DNA from: a virus
DNA length: 21,188 bases
IMG/VR virus record: IMGVR_UViG_3300009428_000095
Span: 1-21,188 of that record
Direction: 5' to 3' (one strand)
The notes below the pieces were generated by a model. The model ran no database searches. It was not told the origin of the DNA and saw only the letters and a program-made list of their open reading frames with translations. This document shows, piece after piece, positions 1-5,307 of this stretch (position 1 is its first letter; each line of letters begins with the position of its first letter). The position numbers were made by a program, and so were the translations under genes.

Positions 1-1
1 A

Positions 2-151
2 GACGAGGCGAAGGTCTGCATCAACCACATCGGCTCACTAGATCAGAAGATTGGTTCCGCCCAGTTTAACCTGACGCAACTCCAAGGTGGTCGTGAGTTC
101 TTCATGGCTCGCTTGAAGGCCGATCTGGCCGCAGAACCAGAGGCTGAATAA
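2..151 (+). CDS. Small phage protein, 5' truncated (DUF6447-like)
   Basis: The reading frame is open from the window edge to TAA at 149-151 and gives 49 residues of a C-terminus. The visible part is a helix with the pattern SLDQKIGSAQFNLTQLQGG, then an alanine/acidic tail ending EPEAE. This resembles the C-terminal half of the short DUF6447-type phage proteins, in which a 'D-x-x-I-x-x-L-x-x-x-x-x-x-L-Q' helix precedes 'ARxxYxxAL'; I base that on remembered family pattern only. The start and N-terminus lie outside the window. It directly precedes the lysis cassette, so it is probably the last gene of an upstream virion operon. Function is unknown. Confidence 0.6.
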   Translation, partial: DEAKVCINHIGSLDQKIGSAQFNLTQLQGGREFFMARLKADLAAEPEAE

Positions 152-163
152 ACACTTTTCGCT

Positions 164-193
164 GGGCGGCGTGGGTTCAAAACCGTTCCGCCC
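164..193 (+). terminator. GC-rich hairpin between small gene and lysis cassette
   Basis: GGGCGG (164-169) pairs with CCGCCC (188-193), and inside it GGTT (174-177) pairs with AACC (181-184). It lies 12 bases after the stop of the preceding gene and 42 bases before the holin-like start. There is no T tract, so an intrinsic terminator is only one reading; a processing or stabilising hairpin is equally possible. Confidence 0.3.
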
Positions 194-235
194 CGTGCTA
201 CATTTACAAGATACAATTTGCTTAGGATCACAGAC

Positions 236-505
236 ATGCCAGACGACGCGAGACTAGCACGAATTGAAACCAAACTCGACGAAATGGGCAAGGCTATTGT
301 CTCACTTGCGCGTGTCGAGGAACGCATGGTCACGTTGTTTAATCGTCTGGACGCCATCGACAAAGACCGTGTGGCGCAGGGAGACCGCCTTCTCGCCGTC
401 GAGGAAAAGACTGGCAACAACGGCGCAAGCCTGCGGTTCGCGGAGCGTGTCTTCTGGATCGTGCTTGCGGCGGTTGTCACGTTTGCGTTTAAGGGGGGGG
501 TTTAA
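236..505 (+). CDS. Holin-like small membrane protein, one TM
   Basis: The product is 89 aa. Residues 1-60 are charged and helical with hydrophobic spacing typical of a coiled coil (ARLARIETKLDEMGK, VEERMVTLFNRLDAI). One hydrophobic segment at about 69-86 (ERVFWIVLAAVVTFAF) ends close to the C-terminus. This soluble-coiled-coil-plus-C-terminal-anchor plan is that of XhlA-like haemolysin/holin accessory proteins. The next gene is an endolysin, which fits a lysis role at the inner membrane. I chose ATG 236 because AGGA at 224-227 sits 8 bases upstream; a TTG at 218 is in frame but would place that site inside the gene. Whether it forms the lesion itself or assists another holin cannot be told from sequence. 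Confidence 0.7.
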   Translation: MPDDARLARIETKLDEMGKAIVSLARVEERMVTLFNRLDAIDKDRVAQGDRLLAVEEKTGNNGASLRFAERVFWIVLAAVVTFAFKGGV

Positions 506-506
506 G

Positions 507-1130
507 GTGCGAGCATATTCAAAAAGAAGTTTGACCAGCCTAAGTGGCATTCATTCAGACCTGCGCCGCGTCATTGACCGCGCACTTCAGGATAGCCCGC
601 TGGATTTCGCAGTGATCGAGGGTCTGCGCACTACGAAACGACAGGAGCAACTGGTCGCGTCCGGCGCATCCCAAACGATGAACAGCCGCCATTTGACTGG
701 ACACGCTGTTGACCTACTGCCGCTTGATCCGATTACGGGCAAGGGTGAGTTCGCTTGGCCGCTGTATGACCAGCTTGGCCCAGCCGTTAAGGTCGCAGCG
801 AAAAAAGAGGGCGTCCCGATAATTTGGGGCGGCGACTGGACATCGTTTAAAGACGGGCCTCACTTCGAATTAGACCGTCGCGTCTACAGCGAGGATAAGT
901 GGACGACAACAGAGGCACCTACACAGGGCCGCACAAGCGTAGCACAAAGTCGCACAGTGCAATCTAGTGTTGTGCAGGGTGCCACAGCCGTTGGCGGCGC
1001 TGTAGCGGCGTTAAGTTCTCTCGACGGGCCTGCGCAAATTGTCGTGCTAGGCGGCGCTGTCATCATTGCTGCCTTATCACTGTTTATTCTTAAAGAAAGA
1101 CTGCGGGCGTGGGCTTCGGGATGGCGTTGA
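507..1130 (+). CDS. Peptidase M15-type endolysin with C-terminal membrane anchor
   Basis: The product is 207 aa from GTG 507, which follows a G-rich ribosome site at 493-500 right after the previous stop. Residues 12-122 are a VanY/M15 zinc peptidase domain like the T5 L-alanyl-D-glutamate endolysin. The SRHLTGHAVDL motif supplies zinc ligands H62 and D69, and DGPHFEL supplies H119, with D116 in the position of the catalytic acid. Such enzymes cut the peptide bridges of Gram-negative peptidoglycan. Residues 128-155 are a Thr/Gln/Ser-rich linker, followed by a weakly hydrophobic stretch (155-170) and a clear TM segment (about 177-195) with a basic end. The membrane segment is not usual for this family and suggests a tethered, perhaps SAR-like, endolysin. 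The frame is open upstream to 264, but that part is the holin gene read out of frame. Confidence 0.85.
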   Translation: MRAYSKRSLTSLSGIHSDLRRVIDRALQDSPLDFAVIEGLRTTKRQEQLVASGASQTMNSRHLTGHAVDLLPLDPITGKGEFAWPLYDQLGPAVKVAAKKEGVPIIWGGDWTSFKDGPHFELDRRVYSEDKWTTTEAPTQGRTSVAQSRTVQSSVVQGATAVGGAVAALSSLDGPAQIVVLGGAVIIAALSLFILKERLRAWASGWR

Positions 1131-1357
1131 TTTTTGCAAAGATAAAGCTGTATCTGTACGCCGCTGGAGCAGTGTTAATCGCTGTCGCAGGGGCGTATTT
1201 TCGTGGAAAGTCCGAAGAGGCCGCAGCCGAAAATGAAAGGGAACTAAATGAGTACGTCGAAACCCGTAAGCGCATGGACGCCGTGGACAGTGGCAGCGAC
1301 CCTGATGATGCCCGCGCTTGGTTGCGCGCCCGTCAGCAGTCAGAACGCGATCTGTGA
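1121..1357 (+). CDS. Rz-like inner-membrane spanin (i-spanin) candidate
   Basis: The product is 78 aa. An N-terminal TM anchor lies at about residues 10-27 (LYLYAAGAVLIAVAGAYF). It is followed by a charged periplasmic helix rich in Glu, Arg and Ala (KSEEAAAENERELNEYVETR) and a hydrophilic C-terminus. This is the plan of Rz-type i-spanins, which reach across the periplasm and join an outer-membrane lipoprotein to fuse the two membranes at lysis. The start overlaps the endolysin stop by 10 bases. A GTG at 1109 in the same frame is possible, but ATG 1121 gives a start just before the anchor. A second reading frame opening at 1248 encodes the likely partner. Rz proteins diverge so fast that the call rests on topology and position. 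Confidence 0.65.
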   Translation: MALIFAKIKLYLYAAGAVLIAVAGAYFRGKSEEAAAENERELNEYVETRKRMDAVDSGSDPDDARAWLRARQQSERDL

Positions 1358-1478
1358 CGGAACTGTATCGCTGCGTGATACACACGCGGACGCTCTACTT
1401 GAAGACGGCACAGGGCGTGCGATGACAACGGGAGCGGCACTTATCGCCGCTATAGACGCCGCTTGCGGGGACACTTAG
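1248..1478 (+). CDS. Rz1-like outer-membrane spanin lipoprotein candidate
   Basis: The product is 76 aa in a different frame from the i-spanin, overlapping its last 110 bases and extending 121 bases past it. AAAGGGAA at 1236-1243 is a strong ribosome site for ATG 1248. The N-terminus has a short hydrophobic stretch (VAATLMMPALGC) ending in a lipobox-like ALGC, so C26 would be the lipidated residue. The rest, ICDGTVSLRDTHADALLEDGT and a final AAC, matches the remembered 'D...T..q....' pattern of small phage lysis lipoproteins. The lipobox is imperfect (Ala at -3) and the signal has only one Lys, so lipidation is a prediction. Position, frame overlap and composition make an o-spanin the best reading. 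Confidence 0.6.
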   Translation: MSTSKPVSAWTPWTVAATLMMPALGCAPVSSQNAICDGTVSLRDTHADALLEDGTGRAMTTGAALIAAIDAACGDT

Positions 1479-1488
1479 CGTAGTTGCA

Positions 1489-1530
1489 AATTGTTCGGCT
1501 TTATTTAAGAATTAGACAGCCCGAACAATT
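1489..1530 (+). terminator. Inverted repeat after the lysis cassette
   Basis: AATTGTTCGGCT (1489-1500) faces AGCCCGAACAATT (1518-1530): 12 pairs with one bulged base and a 17-base AT-rich loop. It starts 10 bases after the o-spanin stop and precedes the promoter of the virion operon. No T run follows, so it may be a terminator that relies on the stem, or a dyad for a regulator. Confidence 0.4.
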
Positions 1531-1549
1531 CTTCTGGTTAAAGCTAACT

Positions 1550-1578
1550 CTGGCGTAAACCGAACTTTTGTGTATAAT
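1550..1578 (+). promoter_or_regulatory. Candidate sigma-70-type promoter for the virion operon
   Basis: A perfect TATAAT lies at 1573-1578, preceded by TGTG. The -35 region with 17-base spacing is CTGGCG (1550-1555), which matches TTGACA at only three positions. Transcription would start near 1585, leaving a leader of about 15 bases carrying the AGGAGA ribosome site (1588-1593). Confidence 0.4.
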
Positions 1579-1599
1579 CTTCACATCAGGAGATTTGTG

Positions 1600-3714
1600 A
1601 TGCCGTTTACTAAACTTCAATTCCGTCCCGGTATCAACCGTGAAACCACGTCCTACTCGAATGAGGGCGGTTGGTTTGACATGGACAAGGTTAGGTTTCG
1701 CTTCGGATATCCTGAAAAGATAGGCGGCTGGGTCAAGCAGTCTGTTAAGAGCTTTCTGGGCACTTGCCGAGCCTTGCACCCTTGGGTCGCACTGGACGGC
1801 TCTAACTATTTAGGCGTCGGCACTCACCTGAAGTATTATATAAACGAGGGTGGTGGGTATTATGACATTACCCCTATACGAGCTACAACTGCCGCTGGAG
1901 ACGTAACGTTTTCTGCGAGTGCAAACACGATCTCAGCGAATGTAGGCTTTACAGATTCCGTCATATCCTTAACTTCGTCTTCTGGCTTTCCGTCATCTGG
2001 TAGAATCCAAATTGACAGCGAAATCATGACATATGCCAGCTTGAGCGGTAATAACTTAACCGGATGTACGCGCGGCCTTAACGATACGATTGCCGCGACA
2101 CACACTTCTGGCGCTGCTGTAGGTTGTGCAACTCTGGTTGTGACAGACAGCAATCACGGCGCTTTGGAAAACGACTTTGTAACTTTTTCCGCTGCTGTTT
2201 CTTTAGGTGGAACGGTCACGGCAGACATACTGAATCAAGAGTATCAAGTCACTCAGATAATAAGTGACAGCAGCTATGAGGTAGACGTTCGCACTGTCAG
2301 TACAATTAGCAGTATCACCACAACGAATGGACTAAACCCAACGTATGTGTTCGCAACGTCCGCAGACTCAGGGAATGGTGGCGGCTCTATCGTCGGCACA
2401 TACCAAATTAACACTGGTCTTGATACAACCATTACAGGAACTGGCTGGGGGGCTGGTTCGTGGAGCAGGGGCACTTGGGGTTCAAGTTCGTCTTTGCTAA
2501 CGTCGGGTCAAACTCTTCGTATATGGTCGCACGATAACTTTGGTGAGGACTTGTTGATTAACGTCCGTGACGGCGACATATTCTACTGGGACAAGACAAA
2601 CGGATTAGGAAGCAGAGCCGTTGAGTTGGCTTCTTTTGCGGGAGCCAATAAAGTCCCAACTGTTGCAAAGCAAATTATGGTTTCTGACCGTGATCGCCAT
2701 GTTATTGCTTTTGGTTGCGACCCTGAAACTGACCCCGGCGTTCAAGACCCTTTGCTAATTAGATTTTCAGACCAAGAAAACATTTTGCAATGGCAGTCGC
2801 TGATTGACAACACCGCTGGTGATTTGCGGATCGGTTCAGGCTCTGAGATCATAACTGCACTGGAAACTAGACAGCAAATTCTTGTGTTTACTGACACCTC
2901 TCTGCACGCGATGCAGTACCTTGGGCCTCCGTTTACATTTGGCATCAACTCGATCTCCGAAAACATCACTATTGTAAGCCCATTGGCGGCTATCGCAGTG
3001 GAGGACAATGTTTTCTGGATGGGCAATCAGGAGTTTTATGTTTACGGCGGTGCCGTTCAGCGCGTTCCATGCTCAGTACGTGATTATGTCTTCTCTAACA
3101 TCAATAACAGCCAGCTTGAGAAGGTCACTTCTGGACTGAACACTGCATTTTCTGAGGTGACTTGGTTCTATCCGTCAGCTTCGAGTAGCGAAAATGACAG
3201 CTACGTTACCTACAATTATGAACAGAAAATATGGTCTTACGGCTTAATGTCACGCACATGCTGGTTGAACAGAGGTGTGAACTTTAATCCGATAGCTGCT
3301 TCCCCAGACCATCACCTTTACTTGCAGGAGGTAGGCTTTGACGATGGTAGCGCAAGTCCAGCCACAGCAATATCGGCCTACATTGAAAGCAGTCAGATGG
3401 ACTTGGGTGAGGGCGATCAATTCGCGTTTATGCGCAGAATGATACCTGATTTGACATTTAGGGACTCTACTGCACAAAACCCTCAAGCGACAATGACGCT
3501 AAAAGTCAGGAACTTTCCCGGTGGAAACTACTTGGATTCAGACTCTAGGGCGGTTGTAAGGACTGCAAGCATACCTGTTGAGCAGTTTACAGAGCAAGTA
3601 TTTGTTCGGCTTCGAGGTAGGTCGTTTGCGTTCAGAATCGAAAGTGCAGACGCTGGTGTTGCATGGAGGCTAGGTTCGCCGCGTGTGGACATTCGGCCTG
3701 ACGGGAGGCGTTAA
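1600..3714 (+). CDS. Tail stabilisation/nozzle protein candidate (P22 gp10-like)
   Basis: The product is 704 aa. ATG 1600 follows AGGAGA by 6 bases; an upstream GTG at 1570 overlaps the TATAAT box and is less likely. The N-terminus, with FRPGINRETT and KVRFRFGYPEKIGGW, is a signature I associate with the 'phage stabilisation protein' (P22 gp10-like) family in marine podoviruses. In P22, gp10 closes the portal-tail channel and holds the packaged DNA. The body is rich in beta strands with recurring Trp/Tyr and Gly turns, as expected for a propeller. Residues about 100-190 look like an inserted Ser/Thr/Gly-rich domain (GRIQIDSEIMTY, CTRGLNDTIAATH) of a kind seen in several tail proteins. It heads the virion operon and is stop-start coupled to the next gene. 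A generic tail hub protein is the alternative. Confidence 0.6.
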   Translation: MPFTKLQFRPGINRETTSYSNEGGWFDMDKVRFRFGYPEKIGGWVKQSVKSFLGTCRALHPWVALDGSNYLGVGTHLKYYINEGGGYYDITPIRATTAAGDVTFSASANTISANVGFTDSVISLTSSSGFPSSGRIQIDSEIMTYASLSGNNLTGCTRGLNDTIAATHTSGAAVGCATLVVTDSNHGALENDFVTFSAAVSLGGTVTADILNQEYQVTQIISDSSYEVDVRTVSTISSITTTNGLNPTYVFATSADSGNGGGSIVGTYQINTGLDTTITGTGWGAGSWSRGTWGSSSSLLTSGQTLRIWSHDNFGEDLLINVRDGDIFYWDKTNGLGSRAVELASFAGANKVPTVAKQIMVSDRDRHVIAFGCDPETDPGVQDPLLIRFSDQENILQWQSLIDNTAGDLRIGSGSEIITALETRQQILVFTDTSLHAMQYLGPPFTFGINSISENITIVSPLAAIAVEDNVFWMGNQEFYVYGGAVQRVPCSVRDYVFSNINNSQLEKVTSGLNTAFSEVTWFYPSASSSENDSYVTYNYEQKIWSYGLMSRTCWLNRGVNFNPIAASPDHHLYLQEVGFDDGSASPATAISAYIESSQMDLGEGDQFAFMRRMIPDLTFRDSTAQNPQATMTLKVRNFPGGNYLDSDSRAVVRTASIPVEQFTEQVFVRLRGRSFAFRIESADAGVAWRLGSPRVDIRPDGRR

Positions 3715-4010
3715 TGTCGCGCAACCTTACACTTCCGTTCTTTCCAGTACCCCCAGAGCAATATGATCATCAATATTTTGCTGAGGTTTTGCGATCATTC
3801 TCCATATACATGCAAAACATGCAGAATCCCGGTGAGGGCCGTAACACGTTTACGGTCTTTACTAATTTGCAGACAGACGACTCCGGCCTAGAAGTCGGAA
3901 CAGTATTTAACCACGGTGGAGAATTGCGGGTTCCCGTAGTATATTCTCCATACGTTCAGGGATCACAAGCGGCAGGCTCTGTCGGAACAGCAACGGTGAC
4001 AATCACATGA
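3714..4010 (+). CDS. Small conserved virion-operon protein, function unknown
   Basis: The product is 98 aa. Its ATG shares one base with the preceding TAA (TAATG), so translation is probably coupled to the gp10-like gene. The N-terminus is LPFFPVPPEQYDHQYFAEVL. A helix then carries MQNMQNPGEGR, and the C-terminus is beta-like and ends in GTATVTIT. There are no cysteines, signal peptide or membrane segment. The small size and position directly after the stabilisation protein suggest a minor tail or connector component, but this rests on context only. Confidence 0.65.
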   Translation: MSRNLTLPFFPVPPEQYDHQYFAEVLRSFSIYMQNMQNPGEGRNTFTVFTNLQTDDSGLEVGTVFNHGGELRVPVVYSPYVQGSQAAGSVGTATVTIT

Positions 4011-4237
4011 CTGATACAATAATTACGATGTCAAACGGCTCTCAGTGGCGTCCATCTAGTAGCGCAGACACAGTTCATTGCATAAATTGCGAAAATCTTG
4101 TAGATACGCCTGAAGAAATTGCGTCCTACCCAGATGGTAACTGCCCAGATTGCGGTCAAAGTTGGACAGGATCGGAAAAAAGAAGTACAAATGTTCAGGT
4201 TACTATGCCTGAAGCCATTTCTGGATCAACGCTCTAG
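4007..4237 (+). CDS. Four-cysteine zinc-ribbon protein
   Basis: The product is 76 aa and begins inside the previous stop (ATGA overlap). Residues 25-49 form a zinc ribbon: HCINCENL (C25, C28) and NCPDCGQSW (C46, C49), two CxxC knuckles 17 residues apart. The flanks are Ser/Thr-rich and low in charge. A metal-bound fold of this size normally binds nucleic acid or stabilises a small protein interface. Its place between a tail protein and the ejection-protein set is unusual for a regulator, so it could be a virion or assembly component. The family is not recognised beyond the ribbon. Confidence 0.65.
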   Translation: MTDTIITMSNGSQWRPSSSADTVHCINCENLVDTPEEIASYPDGNCPDCGQSWTGSEKRSTNVQVTMPEAISGSTL

Positions 4238-4290
4238 TATTTTTCAGGAACACTTGGTAACTTGAGGCAGATAATCACGAGGTCAGCACG

Positions 4291-5307
4291 ATGCAAAACG
4301 CAGCACAATACGGGAGAAACGGCGACACAATGATGGCGCACCTCACTCCCGGTGAAACTGTCGTACCCGAACAAGTGTTGCAACAGAACCCTCAAGTGGC
4401 TCGCGGGCTTGGGCGTGCGTTCCAAGATGCAGGCGCTGATCCTAGCCGTTACGTTGTTGGCTCAGGCCAAAATAGCGTGAATCCCATGACTGGTCAGAAA
4501 GAGTTCTTTTGGGCTGAGATAGGTGATTTTCTAACAAAAGCTGTTTCAAACCCTTCAGTTCAGGGCGCACTTGGAAACGTCGCATTGCGTGCTATTCAGG
4601 GCAAAGACGTATCACTTCGTGACGCATTGCTTGGCGGTGCTATCGGCGGCGGACTTGGCGCTATGACAGGTCGTGGAACAGGAATCCCATTCTTGGACAA
4701 TATGATGTCTGGCGCTGATTCAGACTCAAACATGATGGCAAGAATGATGGGTGGTTCTGGCTCTGTAGACGCTGCACAGACGGCAGGAAACAATCTAGCC
4801 CGTGAGCAGGCAATGGAAGCAGCTTCTGGGGGCGTAGATCGCGCCGAGGGCCTTATGGGCATTGGTGACTTCTTTGGCATTGATGCCTCTGAAAATGGCC
4901 TTGGTCGTATGCTGAACTCCAAGTTTGGTGAGTCTATTGCGATGGGTCTTGGCTCTCAGTTGCTAGATTCCCTGTTCAGTGAGGACGTTGATCCAGACCC
5001 ATACGGCAATCTCGAACGATTCAATCGTGGCGCTGGGGAAAACCCGATTAACCTAAAGCCTCGCCCGCTTCCAGATCGTCGTGTCCCTGTTTACAGGAAT
5101 GAAGGCGGTCCTGCTTATTACCCTCGCAGAAACGGTGGTATTATGCCGAGTGAAGGATCAGGGACAAGGGACGATGTGCCAGCGATGTTGACTGCTGGAG
5201 AATTTGTGATGACTCGTGACGCTGTAAAAGGCGCTGGAAACGGCAGCTTACAGAGTGGAATTAACAAAATGTACGGCATGATGAATAACCTTGAGAGGAA
5301 AGCGTAA
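4291..5307 (+). CDS. Internal virion / ejection-type protein, 338 aa
   Basis: Not assignable to a named family with certainty. GAGG at 4279-4282 lies 8 bases before ATG 4291. The protein begins and ends with versions of one motif: AHLTPGETVVPEQVL (residues 16-30) and AMLTAGEFVMTRDAV (298-312). The second form, D-x-VPAMLT-x-GEFV, is familiar from C-termini of phage tape-measure-like proteins. Between them come NPMTGQKEFFW (64-74), a Gly/Ala-rich hydrophobic stretch GGAIGGGLGAMTG (115-127) and a methionine-rich region around 138-153. It is the first of four large Gly/Ala-rich genes after the tail gene, where P22 and T7 encode proteins ejected with DNA (gp7/20/16; gp14/15/16). That role is inferred from order and composition. 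Its stop overlaps the next start (TAATG). Confidence 0.6.
   Translation: MQNAAQYGRNGDTMMAHLTPGETVVPEQVLQQNPQVARGLGRAFQDAGADPSRYVVGSGQNSVNPMTGQKEFFWAEIGDFLTKAVSNPSVQGALGNVALRAIQGKDVSLRDALLGGAIGGGLGAMTGRGTGIPFLDNMMSGADSDSNMMARMMGGSGSVDAAQTAGNNLAREQAMEAASGGVDRAEGLMGIGDFFGIDASENGLGRMLNSKFGESIAMGLGSQLLDSLFSEDVDPDPYGNLERFNRGAGENPINLKPRPLPDRRVPVYRNEGGPAYYPRRNGGIMPSEGSGTRDDVPAMLTAGEFVMTRDAVKGAGNGSLQSGINKMYGMMNNLERKA

Noticed and set aside
164-200. A stretch with GGGTTCAAAACC that looks like a tRNA T-arm
   Set aside because: No matching acceptor, D-arm or anticodon arm can be built upstream, and the 5' part would lie in coding sequence; a plain hairpin explains it.
264-506. N-terminal extension of the endolysin frame back to 264
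   Set aside because: It lies over the holin-like gene in another frame, is Arg/Ser-rich without domain resemblance, and GTG 507 has a ribosome site directly upstream.
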